Shown: piece by piece, positions 34,555 to 42,024 of the stretch
Layout of the letters: each line of letters opens with the position of its first letter
Position numbering within the stretch: position 1 is the stretch's first letter
Origin: Neobacillus mesonae
GTDB taxonomy: Bacteria > Bacillota > Bacilli > Bacillales > Cytobacillaceae
DNA: 57,748 nt
Assembly (NCBI RefSeq): GCF_023715155.1
Contig: NZ_JAMBNQ010000033.1
Coordinates: forward strand, 1-57,748
Direction: 5' to 3'
The notes under the pieces: generated by a model
The model's input: only the letters and a program-made list of their open reading frames with translations
The model's database searches: none
What the model was told of the DNA's origin: nothing
Position numbers and translations under genes: made by a program

Positions 34555-34870
34555 CCAATCCGAGGGTTTTTCCGGTGTTTTCCCGGCAAATCTTCGGTTT
34601 TTTTTATTTCCAAAATCGGAAAAAAACCCATCGTAATTCAATATCAGTCCAATCCCATTTTTTAATCAAAATTCAGCACAAATCCAATCATTTTTTTTAT
34701 TCCCTATTCCTCCAATCCTTTCATTGTAAGGGTTAGGGCTATCTTAGGTATTGTTTCTGTTGGTTTCCTCACAGTATAAAATAGGAATCCTTTCAAGTGT
34801 TTTTCCCAACTCTTTTTGGGACGGAAAACTATTGGGGTTTCATTCGATTCCTTCCCAAAAGGAAAGTAAA
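34555..34870. repeat. Interspersed repeat family B, copy 2
   Basis: Opens with TCCGAGGGTTTTTCCGGTGT and CCCGGCAAATCTTCGGTTTT, a decayed version of the hairpin in copy 1, then GTCCAATCCCATTTTTTAATC, AATCCAATCATTTTTTTTAT, CCTCCAATCCTTTCATTG, GTTGGTTTCCTCACAGTAT and GGAATCCTTTCAAGTGTTTT. Same order as 18150-18480. Confidence 0.65.
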
Positions 34871-35031
34871 CATTCTAAAATAAGAAAACAGGAATGGTGG
34901 TCAAATAAGCCCCTGAAACACCGTCGTAGGGTATGAACGTATGTCTTAAACTAGATAAAATAACTAAATAAAAGAAAAATCTTAAAATGTCTTGGGTGCC
35001 CTAGATTTATTTCGTTTATTTTTGGGTCATA

Positions 35032-35059
35032 CAAAAAAAGCAAGAGCCTTTGCTCCTGC
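35032..35059 (-). terminator. Terminator of the TM2-like membrane protein gene
   Basis: On the minus strand GCAGGAGC-AAAG-GCTCTTGC followed by T7. Confidence 0.8.
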
Positions 35060-35089
35060 CATCTGGCTTGTTTAGTTGTTAATTTCTAA

Positions 35090-35584
35090 TCACTGCCTGC
35101 TGATTATTTTATAAATAATCTTTTCTAACAGATGACCAAAAATCGCTCCAATTACCCCGATTACAAGACCAGTGTAAACTGGGCTAATAAAAATAAATTG
35201 AGAAAATAGCCCCATAACCATTCCTGCAACTGATCCGAAGAGCATTCCTGTGAATTTAGCCTTTTTGAGAGGTTCCTTTATCCCATTTTCTCTTAGAGTA
35301 TCGTTTATGCAAATTGCTTGATTGTATGCTTGCCACATGCCGTAACCCCAAAGGGAAGGATAAAATAATCCCCAATTGTAATGAACGACCTTATGTGCCT
35401 GTTGCAGCTCCCCTCTGAAAGTATGGTAAATTGCCATATTTAGATTAGAACTGTAATTTATCAAAACCTCCAAAACCATTAAGACAAAGCCTAAAAAGAG
35501 TTGGCCATTGTAAAATTGACCAAATCCAGGTAAAACAAATGACCATAATAAAGCCGACCAAGGGGATTTATATCTATTTTTCAT
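35090..35584 (-). CDS. Small multi-pass membrane protein, TM2-like
   Basis: 164 residues from the ATG at 35584 (GGGGTGA ribosome site; a GTG at 35596 overlaps it). The N-terminal hairpin WSALLWSFVLPGFGQFYNGQ, then LGFVLMVLEVL, has the PGxGQxYxG pattern of TM2 domains; two further hydrophobic segments with many glycines (FTGMLFGSVAGMVMGLFSQF and VYTGLVIGVIGAIFGHLLEK) follow. Function unknown. It lies about 100 bases downstream of the DUF3231 gene on the same strand, though a separate transcript is possible. Confidence 0.65.
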   Translation of the reverse strand: MKNRYKSPWSALLWSFVLPGFGQFYNGQLFLGFVLMVLEVLINYSSNLNMAIYHTFRGELQQAHKVVHYNWGLFYPSLWGYGMWQAYNQAICINDTLRENGIKEPLKKAKFTGMLFGSVAGMVMGLFSQFIFISPVYTGLVIGVIGAIFGHLLEKIIYKIISRQ

Positions 35585-35683
35585 CGCAAATTTCACCCCA
35601 TATGCCTTTCTGCATCAGACTGTATCTTGTTTAACCAATGATTGCTTCTTAAAAAAGGAAGGTGCATGACCTCCCTTTTGAAA

Positions 35684-36706
35684 TCAGCTATTAAGATTAG
35701 CTTTGGCTAACTCATCTCTGTCTGATGCAATAGGGGGCTGTTCTAACCATTTATTTTTTATCATGATATTGGAGCCATCCTCAGAATATAATTGGATTTC
35801 TACGATTAATCTGTTATACATTACTCCTATATCGAGTCTGGGGCTTTGAGCGATTCCTGTTCCATAATACCCAATACTTAACCCGATTAAGGCTGTTGTA
35901 AAGAACATCATTAGTTTATCCGAAAAAGTATAAACAGTGCTGTTCGTAATTTCTGTTGCCCATGTTGTGGGAACTGGAAGATAACTTTCTTCAAATTTGG
36001 TCCCAAATAATTTAATGTGCTTTTTGGCAATTTCAATCCCTCTGACCATAAATTGTTTTACTTGTTTATCTTGAGCTACCTGGCAAAACCCCGCCAAAGT
36101 TGCTGCTCCCAAAGCATTTCTTTGAATGTTTGCAAATAGGTTGGATATTTCAGAGGCTACTAAAGGTCTTTTTTCACCAATAACATCCCATACAAAACGC
36201 TGCTTTTTCACAAAATCTGCTTTTTCTAAATTCGGCAGATATGGAGACCTTATATAAAGTCCTTTTGACAAAAGCAGGTCTTTCGCCATTTTAAATAATT
36301 GCATGGTTTCAGATATACAATCCGTATAAAAATCTGTAATGTCAGCTCTGGTAGACCCTGATAAACTAGCCGAGTAGGTTGTAAGACCGATCATAGACAT
36401 CTGATGAATAAAGTTTAATACATAATTGTCGGAATATAATCTAGGTGCCGTTAAATCGACATCTTCCTCTATTTTAAAACCGTGTGGGATTGCGTATTTT
36501 TCCTCAGTAAAAATAGAAACCAACTTTTCTATATGTTTTTTTGAGAGTTCTAAAGCATATTCGATAACAGGCTTAATCTCTTCATCTTCCGCCTTTTCTA
36601 AAAAATATGTAAGAATACACATACTTCCGCTATCGTTCAAATATTGTGACCAAAGTTGTGCAATTTCCATTGATGTTATCCTTATCTGCTTACCATTTTC
36701 CAACAT
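35684..36706 (-). CDS. DUF3231-family protein (ferritin-like double domain)
   Basis: 340 residues, almost all helical, with two related halves: TSMEIAQLWSQYLNDSGSMC..HIEKLVSIFTEEKYAIPHGF and SEISNLFANIQRNALGAATL..HIKLFGTKFEESYLPVP. This two-domain pattern is that of DUF3231, a family frequent in spore-forming Bacillus whose function is not established. The ATG at 36706 has GGAGG in front; the longer frame from 36838 runs into repeat family A and lacks a ribosome site. Confidence 0.82.
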   Translation of the reverse strand: MLENGKQIRITSMEIAQLWSQYLNDSGSMCILTYFLEKAEDEEIKPVIEYALELSKKHIEKLVSIFTEEKYAIPHGFKIEEDVDLTAPRLYSDNYVLNFIHQMSMIGLTTYSASLSGSTRADITDFYTDCISETMQLFKMAKDLLLSKGLYIRSPYLPNLEKADFVKKQRFVWDVIGEKRPLVASEISNLFANIQRNALGAATLAGFCQVAQDKQVKQFMVRGIEIAKKHIKLFGTKFEESYLPVPTTWATEITNSTVYTFSDKLMMFFTTALIGLSIGYYGTGIAQSPRLDIGVMYNRLIVEIQLYSEDGSNIMIKNKWLEQPPIASDRDELAKANLNS

Positions 36707-36814
36707 TATAATCCTCCGATAAAAAGACTTATTTTCCTTATTTTTCCCCGATGTTCCCCCAAGTATGTATATAGCTATTACACTCCTCTTCCCAACGCTA
36801 GAAAGTTGGTATCG

Positions 36815-37000
36815 ACTGCTAAATAAGTTGGTATCCAAATGGCAAAGGAAGCGGGAAGTGCAGCGGGCAGTCTAATATGTAATCAATGGTTTTTCAATCA
36901 AAAATCAATTAAAATTCGGGGCGGATCCAGTAGGACTTCGTCCCTTTTTCTTTTGTCCAAAAAAAGGGTTTATAGCGTGTTCAGTTGTTTTTCGGATTGT
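36815..37000. repeat. Interspersed repeat family A, copy 4
   Basis: ACTGCTAAATAAGTTGGTATC, CAAATGGCAAAGGAAGCGGG, GTGCAGCGGGCAGTC, ATGTAATCAATGG, TTTTTCAATCAAAAATCAAT, GGGGCGGATCCAGTAGGACT. Same block order as copies 1-3, short form. Confidence 0.7.
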
Positions 37001-37111
37001 TTTCTATACACCTCGTAAGAACACGGAATAGAAGAAGGGAGAGATGTAATAAAGAGGTTTTTCAGTCTTTTTTCATTTTCCCCTTTCAGGGTCAGTTTTC
37101 TAACGTATGGG

Positions 37112-37138
37112 TAGGCCACTTTAGTATAAAGTAGCCTA
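37112..37138. terminator. Hairpin in the spacer before the mini-transcript
   Basis: TAGGCCACTTTA and TAAAGTAGCCTA pair with one mismatch; T-rich sequence follows. No gene clearly ends here. Confidence 0.5.
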
Positions 37139-37236
37139 TTTCTTGCGTCTTAACAGTGATTATAGTCAATGAATTTCTTATAATGTTAGGTTCCACACTA
37201 TATATGTTTTTACAGTCTATTAAACATGAATAAGGC

Positions 37237-37265
37237 TTTTCATTCACCATTCTTTACGCTATAAT
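37237..37265 (+). promoter_or_regulatory. Promoter of mini-transcript 1
   Basis: TTTTCA and TATAAT (37260-37265) with 17 bases between. Start of transcription would be near 37272. Confidence 0.6.
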
Positions 37266-37304
37266 TTAATGTAGCGAACAATTGTTTGGAAGGTTGGAAT
37301 CAAT

Positions 37305-37361
37305 ATGAATTGCTTTAGTACACAAAAATATAAATCATTTTTTATAAAACTCGTGTCCTGA
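37305..37361 (+). CDS. 18-residue mini-ORF in mini-transcript 1
   Basis: MNCFSTQKYKSFFIKLVS, basic and moderately hydrophobic. TGGAAGGTTGG upstream can serve as ribosome site. Its last codons (CTC GTG TCC) form the 5' arm of the terminator at 37350-37380. The same arrangement recurs at 40552. No known family. Confidence 0.45.
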   Translation: MNCFSTQKYKSFFIKLVS

Positions 37362-37380
37362 AAAGGATGCGGGTTTTTTT
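37350..37380 (+). terminator. Terminator of mini-transcript 1
   Basis: CTCGTGTCC pairs with GGATGCGGG (G-U pairs included) over TGAAAA, followed by T7. Confidence 0.75.
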
Positions 37381-37524
37381 GTTTTTTTGCCTACCGACAA
37401 GTTGACAGTTTTTCTCTTAAACGTTTAAATCATCAATTCCGAAGCGAATTATTCGAAGTAATTTAGATTAGTAACCTAGTTAAACAATTGTAGGCAATTA
37501 AAACATTAAAAAGGGGTGGCAAAT

Positions 37525-37905
37525 GTGTCGAAAGATAGAAAGGTTTCTAGTGAATTTGCCAAAATGATGGAACAGTATCGGATTAAAAAGGGGATTTCTT
37601 TAAATAAACTTGCAGCCGAATGTGGGGTCTCGCCTGCTTATCTATCAAGGATAAAAACTGGAAAAAGAAATGCCCCTTCAGTTCCGATTGCAATGACTGT
37701 TGCAAGGGAGCTTGACATCCCCGCAGAGCAAATACTGACAATGTTGGGAGTGAATGAGGAAGTAAAGGAGCTATTTGATTTATTGTCCGATAATGAATTT
37801 ACGTTTAGGGGACAATTGGTTGAATCTAATGTCAAAGAGGCCATCATAGGCATTTTAAGGGGTGTTTTACCTTACATTATGAGAGAGGATGCTAAAAATG
37901 AGTAA
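37525..37905 (+). CDS. XRE-family helix-turn-helix regulator
   Basis: About 126 residues. The HTH domain covers residues 10-65: MMEQYRIKKGISLNKLAAEC, then GVSPAYLSRIKTGKRNAPSV. The C-terminal part (VKELFDLLSDNEFTFRGQLV..VKEAIIGILRGVLPYIMRED) is helical. Two GTG codons are possible starts: 37525 has AAAGGGGTGG at normal distance, while 37516 overlaps it. The stop overlaps the ATG of the next gene (ATGAGTAA), so the two are co-translated; this looks like a controller for the neighbouring nuclease-like protein. Confidence 0.82.
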   Translation: MSKDRKVSSEFAKMMEQYRIKKGISLNKLAAECGVSPAYLSRIKTGKRNAPSVPIAMTVARELDIPAEQILTMLGVNEEVKELFDLLSDNEFTFRGQLVESNVKEAIIGILRGVLPYIMREDAKNE

Positions 37906-38872
37906 ACAAGGTTCAAAAAAGGAAACAATTTTTACTCTCTATCTTAAAGAGAATCCCGAAGTCATTCAAAAAATAATTGGAATCCAGATTGAGAAAATGA
38001 GAATGGAGTACAATAACGGTTCCCAAAGGGTTGATTTACATGGAGTAAACAAGGAAAGTAAAATTGATATTTTTGTAGAGTGCCAGATTACAACCGCCGA
38101 TGAGGATCACTTTTTAAAAACAAAAGATTTAATTAATAATACGGCCGACGGGTATGTAATTTGGATTGCATCTAAGTTCCGAAAGAATTCTTTTATAGAG
38201 GAAATAAAGGAACTACTTCGGAATAGCCCGAGAAAGTATATTAATTTTTTCGCTGTTGAGGTAGACCCAGAAGTTATTGAGCGTATTAAGTTGCTCAATA
38301 GGCAATATGAATTGGATGTTTTGAAAAACTTGGATATCATTCACCAGATTAAACAGCCATTAAAATTAGTCGATTACTACTTTCAAATGCCGCCAACTCA
38401 TATTGGTAAAGCATATATTGGGGAAGCACAATATGACTTTGACCGGGAGGATGACGTAAAAGATTATATGCTAGATCAACTGTGTGAACTAATGCCTTAT
38501 TACTTAAACTTCCATAGCTCTAAAAAGCATTCACAAAATAGCAAAGTAATGCAAATTGGGGCAGGGTTGGATGAAGTTATGTACCATTGTTCAGTACATG
38601 ATGTGAGAAACCGAGCATTTGTGGAAATCCGTTTTGGGCCTAGTAAAGAAGATTGGTTTCATGCTTTTGTAAATAAAGCAGAGTCTATGAGAAGAGAAAT
38701 ACATCCCTTGATTCATTTCAACGATAATAAGCGAAGCATAGGCTTTTACGCCACAGCTAACCCAAATGATATTCCGAGAACTGTTAGCATTTTGGTGGAA
38801 GTCTTTGAGAAATTTATTAATTATTTCTCACAATTTACCTATGGAAAGAAAGGGATAAAGGATTCAGCTTAA
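37898..38872 (+). CDS. Putative PD-(D/E)XK-fold nuclease-like protein (DUF4268-type C-terminus)
   Basis: 324 residues. The N-terminal region has MEYNNGSQRVDLHGVNKESK, then IDIFVECQITTADEDHFLKT, a D..(E)xQ arrangement on a beta strand with a following helix, as in PD-(D/E)XK enzymes; NNTADGYVIWIASKF fits the next core strand. The C-terminal half (DQLCELMPYYLNF, RAFVEIRFGPSKEDWFHAFV, IGFYATANPNDIPRTVSILV) resembles DUF4268-type domains often joined to nuclease or restriction proteins. The ATG at 37898 overlaps the regulator stop. Nuclease activity is inferred from pattern only. No methylase partner adjoins it. Confidence 0.6.
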   Translation: MSKQGSKKETIFTLYLKENPEVIQKIIGIQIEKMRMEYNNGSQRVDLHGVNKESKIDIFVECQITTADEDHFLKTKDLINNTADGYVIWIASKFRKNSFIEEIKELLRNSPRKYINFFAVEVDPEVIERIKLLNRQYELDVLKNLDIIHQIKQPLKLVDYYFQMPPTHIGKAYIGEAQYDFDREDDVKDYMLDQLCELMPYYLNFHSSKKHSQNSKVMQIGAGLDEVMYHCSVHDVRNRAFVEIRFGPSKEDWFHAFVNKAESMRREIHPLIHFNDNKRSIGFYATANPNDIPRTVSILVEVFEKFINYFSQFTYGKKGIKDSA

Positions 38873-38953
38873 ACAGAATGGAGTAGACTATGTTCTCTGA
38901 AAATCCGTATTTGACTAAGCGAAAGAAAGTAAACTTTTAGGAGAGATGAACAA

Positions 38954-39208
38954 ATGACAAATGATGATATTAAAGTGCTGCTTAACAATCAACTAAAATC
39001 AATAGAAAAAATAATAAATGAAGGTTTTGAAAAACTGAACGAAAGGATGGCTGCACTGGAAGCGGGGTTCGAATGTAATCAGGAACGATTCGACGTTCTC
39101 GAAGAACATGTCGTTTCACTTGTAGAAGACATGAATGAAATTAAAAAGAAATACAGTGGTTTGGAAAATGCAGTCTTGGAACATAATGGGAAAATTGCTG
39201 GGCAGTAA
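38954..39208 (+). CDS. Small coiled-coil protein
   Basis: 84 residues, charged and helical: NNQLKSIEKIINEGFEKLNE, then RMAALEAGFECNQERFDVLE and EEHVVSLVEDMNEIKKKYSGL show heptad spacing throughout. GGAGAGATGAAC precedes ATG 38954. The sequence is of the kind found in phage and mobile-element accessory genes. No family is recognised. It lies 80 bases after the nuclease-like gene and 18 before the next one, so it may share their transcript. Confidence 0.65.
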   Translation: MTNDDIKVLLNNQLKSIEKIINEGFEKLNERMAALEAGFECNQERFDVLEEHVVSLVEDMNEIKKKYSGLENAVLEHNGKIAGQ

Positions 39209-39226
39209 GGATGGAGGGCTATTATA

Positions 39227-39661
39227 GTGGATTCTTCAACTTTTAGAATAGTTAATATCTATGCTCAATCAGATGTTAATGCAGAGAGTATTATCGTGGG
39301 ATCAAGAGCAGGGTTAGAAATACTGAAACAGGCTTTGGAGTTGGCACTAGAATATGAAGAGAGCAGTTGCCGTGTAGCACCAAATGATTTGGAAACTTAC
39401 GAAATTAAAGTTCTCATCAATAACGAGCCAGTGGATTCTCTTTTCTGGAGTAAGATGAAATTACCTTATAGTGAACTGGACGATCGCAACAAAGAAACTG
39501 AAAGTCCCCATGACTATCTCGATTATGGAGTTAGAAATTCAGAAGATTTACAAAGGGTAGAACCCTTAATGAAAGACTATAAAAGAATCAGTGAAAAGAT
39601 ACAAATCCAATATTTTGTTGGGCAGAAAAAAGATATGTATCATTCGGATCATAGAAGTTAA
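39227..39661 (+). CDS. Immunity-like protein, paralogue of the gene at 42025
   Basis: 144 residues from a GTG behind GGAGGG. The core IIVGSRAGLEILKQALELAL..ETYEIKVLINNEPVDSLFWS, then KMKLPYSELDD and VRNSEDLQRVEPLMKDY, lines up with the N-terminal 130 residues of the protein at 42025-42828 (IIVSNKTALLRLKGTIEDAL..ETYDIKIILNDEQYDSGFWQ). No signal peptide or membrane segment. Soluble acidic proteins of this build are often immunity proteins for toxins, but no toxin is visible, so that is only a suggestion. Confidence 0.65.
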   Translation: MDSSTFRIVNIYAQSDVNAESIIVGSRAGLEILKQALELALEYEESSCRVAPNDLETYEIKVLINNEPVDSLFWSKMKLPYSELDDRNKETESPHDYLDYGVRNSEDLQRVEPLMKDYKRISEKIQIQYFVGQKKDMYHSDHRS

Positions 39662-39689
39662 TTTAGTAGTCAAAAACAATATCAATTTA

Positions 39690-39722
39690 GGCTGGATCAA
39701 GTAGTTGGTCTAGTCTTTTTCT
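39690..39722 (+). terminator. Terminator after the immunity-like gene
   Basis: GGCTGGATC and GGTCTAGTC pair (three G-U pairs), followed by T5. It ends the 37.5-39.7 kb gene group. The rest of 39723-39981 shows no gene. Confidence 0.6.
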
Positions 39723-39981
39723 TTGTTAAATATGCTTGTAATCACTTGTTCAATATGTGTTCCTGAATTGTTAGGAAACAAACGAAATAGGAGACTTTGT
39801 TATAAGATAAATGTGTATACACTTTCCCTATAATCGAATGGTGATTTTAGTTGTTAATTGTAACATTTTTTCTTTAATGGATTCTCAATAAATCAACACT
39901 TGTTCAATAAAATGTTAACACTTTTAGGGTAAGCAAATAATGTTAAAAACATCTTTTCTATTCTCTTTTATTCCTCAATTT

Positions 39982-40440
39982 CTACTTCCCCTCAATATAG
40001 TCCGAACCAAGTAGTTCTTTTATTTCCTCTTCGGTAGAATCACTTTCTCTTTTCATTTTAAGATATTCAAATTCCTCTTTTGGTACCAAGTATTTTCCTG
40101 GCTGTCCATCCAATTCTTTTCCAGAAAGGTATCCTTGTTCAATCCAACATATTACTTTTTCAACCGCTACTTCATAAAAATCGGCTACTAATTGTGGAGA
40201 TACAAATAACACATCCGCATTGGTATCTTCCCCTTGGTTCTTTCTATCAATTTGCTGAAGGATTTCTTCTGACTTTTTATCCTGTTTTCTTGTAGTGATG
40301 AAAGCATCTTCAGGTATCATCCAATCTCCGTTCTCTGCTAGGTAGGCACCTCGAAACCTTTCCTTCTCACACATTTTTTGAATGGTGTAAGGGTGTAACC
40401 CTAACTTTTTTGCCACTTCATTGATTGTTAAACAATACAT
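39982..40440 (-). CDS. Protein with two excisionase/MerR-like helix-turn-helix domains
   Basis: 152 residues. Domain 1 (residues 1-48) is YCLTINEVAKKLGLHPYTIQ, then KMCEKERFRGAYLAENGDWMIPEDAF; domain 2 (about 78-130) is FVSPQLVADFYEVAVEKVIC, then WIEQGYLSGKELDGQPGKYLVPKEEFEYL. Both match the HTH_17 excisionase layout, with the wing ending in the IP or VP strand. This type binds DNA as an adaptor or small regulator in phages and integrative elements. Its start ATG is at 40440, opposite to mini-transcript 2. Confidence 0.72.
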   Translation of the reverse strand: MYCLTINEVAKKLGLHPYTIQKMCEKERFRGAYLAENGDWMIPEDAFITTRKQDKKSEEILQQIDRKNQGEDTNADVLFVSPQLVADFYEVAVEKVICWIEQGYLSGKELDGQPGKYLVPKEEFEYLKMKRESDSTEEEIKELLGSDYIEGK

Positions 40441-40490
40441 ATTTTCACCTATCCTTTCTTTGTTGTGTAAAATTATGTAAATTTATTACA

Positions 40491-40519
40491 TTGATTATCG
40501 CATTAATCTAAATTATAAT
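40491..40519 (+). promoter_or_regulatory. Promoter of mini-transcript 2
   Basis: TTGATT (40491-40496) and TATAAT (40514-40519) with a 17-base spacer. Transcription would begin near 40526. Confidence 0.7.
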
Positions 40520-40551
40520 TCAATATAATAAAATGAAAAGCAGGGAATATT

Positions 40552-40611
40552 ATGAATCAAAAAATCTTCATTCAAAATAGATTTCAATATATTAATGAGC
40601 TCACATTCTAA
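40552..40611 (+). CDS. 19-residue mini-ORF in mini-transcript 2
   Basis: MNQKIFIQNRFQYINELTF, preceded by CAGGGAATATT. As in mini-transcript 1, the final codons (CTC ACA TTC) form the 5' arm of the terminator, and the distance from promoter to terminator is almost the same (about 107 bases). No known family. Confidence 0.45.
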   Translation: MNQKIFIQNRFQYINELTF

Positions 40612-40632
40612 CTAATGGATGTGAGCTTTTTT
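40599..40632 (+). terminator. Terminator of mini-transcript 2
   Basis: GCTCACAT and ATGTGAGC form a perfect 8-bp stem over a 12-base loop, followed by T6. Confidence 0.85.
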
Positions 40633-40720
40633 ATTGCCAAAAGGCAAAAAAGAGCAGCAGTAAAAAAGTTTGAACAATATTGATAACTCATTATTAATGC
40701 TTAAAGAAGGAGGGATTCGT

Positions 40721-40819
40721 ATGTGGCTACTAATCGTTTCAGTTTTGGCTATCGTTATTACCATTTCATTGGGTGCAGTTGCTTCAACAATTATTTGGAA
40801 GTCAAAAATGCGGAAGTAA
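40721..40819 (+). CDS. 32-residue single-pass membrane peptide
   Basis: GAAGGAGGGATTCGT gives a strong ribosome site before the ATG at 40721. The peptide MWLLIVSVLAIVITISLGAV, then ASTIIWKSKMRK, is one membrane helix with a basic C-terminal tail. It stands before the DUF1385 membrane protein. The shape also fits small toxins of type I systems, but no antisense RNA promoter is evident. Confidence 0.55.
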   Translation: MWLLIVSVLAIVITISLGAVASTIIWKSKMRK

Positions 40820-40934
40820 AACTTTAAATGTTTGATATTTATTCAGAAGGAAGGTTTTCTAACTGTAATGAGGTTTACCAAATTAGCAGGTCATCATAAT
40901 TTGATTGTCCCAAAGTTAATAGGAGAGATAGAAT

Positions 40935-41672
40935 ATGGAAATAAACGGAGGAAGAGCAGGATTTAATTATGTGAGTTTTACCGGGGGAAAGTCTCAGGTA
41001 TTAGCCCGGTTTAAGGATGGGAAAATCACAACTGAAACAAGAATGAATAGGGATGATAACAAAATAGCCATCATTCTTTCGAAGATCCCTTTTATTCGTT
41101 CTTTTTTGATGCTATTTCAAGTTTTAATTGAATTTTGGAAACGTTTTTTGCTAGTGATAATAGTCTTTTTTCTAGTGAAGTTTTTATTATTGATTGAAGG
41201 ATCAAACTCTGATTTCTCATATACCATCCCAATTAACACCTTAGAGCTTTTATCCATTTTATTAATTATAGTTAGTCTAATTATAAAAATAAGTCCCGTG
41301 GCAAAGTATCATGCGGCAGAGCATAAGGCCTTTTCAGCATATGAGAAAGGTCTGAATTTAACGTTAGAAAACGTAAGCAAGCAGCCAAGGACGCATCGGA
41401 AGTGTGGCACGAATTTGGTAGCATCCTATTTCATCTGCTTCTCTATATTATTTATGGTATTTGGCGACTCCATTTGGTTGTATCTAGTGGCATGGAGCAT
41501 TGGATTCGAAATTTGGCGAAATGAGCCAAAAATAATTTGGTGTTCAATAATAATAATTGGTAGAGCTGCACAATATCTTCTTTTTACTTCAAAGCCTCAA
41601 GACAAGCATTTATTTGTTGCAATAGAGGCACTTAAAAGATTAGAAGAGAAGGAATTAGCAAATGAAGATTAA
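40935..41672 (+). CDS. DUF1385-family membrane protein (YqhQ-like)
   Basis: 245 residues with four to five hydrophobic segments. The family signature is present: VAKYHAAEHKAFSAYEKGLN and THRKCGTNLVASYF (AEHKxxxxYE then H-x-x-CGTN), which in DUF1385 may bind a metal. The N-terminus EINGGRAGFNYVSFTGGK, then VLARFKDGKI, also matches. Chromosomal Bacillus yqhQ products are longer; this is probably an accessory paralogue. GGAGAGATAGAAT precedes ATG 40935. Function unknown. Confidence 0.78.
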   Translation: MEINGGRAGFNYVSFTGGKSQVLARFKDGKITTETRMNRDDNKIAIILSKIPFIRSFLMLFQVLIEFWKRFLLVIIVFFLVKFLLLIEGSNSDFSYTIPINTLELLSILLIIVSLIIKISPVAKYHAAEHKAFSAYEKGLNLTLENVSKQPRTHRKCGTNLVASYFICFSILFMVFGDSIWLYLVAWSIGFEIWRNEPKIIWCSIIIIGRAAQYLLFTSKPQDKHLFVAIEALKRLEEKELANED

Positions 41673-41737
41673 ATTCTATTAAATTCTTAAACATGGAAAA
41701 ATATTTAGAGTTCACACTCGGAGGAGGTAGTGCGGGG

Positions 41738-41905
41738 ATGAATGGTAAGAAAAGAGATCCGGGGAGAATCGGATGGGTTATGAGTTTGCTTCAAGAAATA
41801 TGGGAATCAAATCCCGATATGCGTTTCTTTCAGTTAATAGATTCAATTCAACATGAATATTCATCCGGAAATGGCGGATTTGGAAAGCGGGTAGGGTTGA
41901 GATGA
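41738..41905 (+). CDS. Small protein, 5' part of a split gene
   Basis: 55 residues from an ATG with GGAGG upstream: MNGKKRDPGRIGWVMSLLQE, then IWESNPDMRFFQLIDSIQHE. The start matches a small family whose members begin RDPxRI, continue with LxxIWxxxPDxRxxQLI and end with a YxEDxEL tail. That tail is found in the next, overlapping ORF, so the gene looks split by a frame change near 41870-41905. It could also be two coupled proteins, since the stop and next ATG overlap (ATGA). Confidence 0.5.
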   Translation: MNGKKRDPGRIGWVMSLLQEIWESNPDMRFFQLIDSIQHEYSSGNGGFGKRVGLR

Positions 41906-42000
41906 ATTCTAAGAAATATGAGAGCCCCCTTGCATATATAGACCTTTTTTACCTGGAAGACAAAGAATTAGAGGTATTCTTACAGAATTATATTAATTAG
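41902..42000 (+). CDS. Small protein, 3' part of the split gene
   Basis: 32 residues: MNSKKYESPLAYIDLFYLED, then KELEVFLQNYIN. The DLFYLEDKELEVFL part is what would be expected as the C-terminus of the preceding ORF. The ATG overlaps that ORF's TGA. Translation by coupling is possible. Confidence 0.45.
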   Translation: MNSKKYESPLAYIDLFYLEDKELEVFLQNYIN

Positions 42001-42024
42001 TATGGAAATAGGGAGTGAAGCTAA

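Noticed and set aside
40721..40819. Type I toxin peptide
   Set aside because: The peptide has the right shape, but no antisense promoter or overlapping RNA can be seen, so only a membrane peptide is called.
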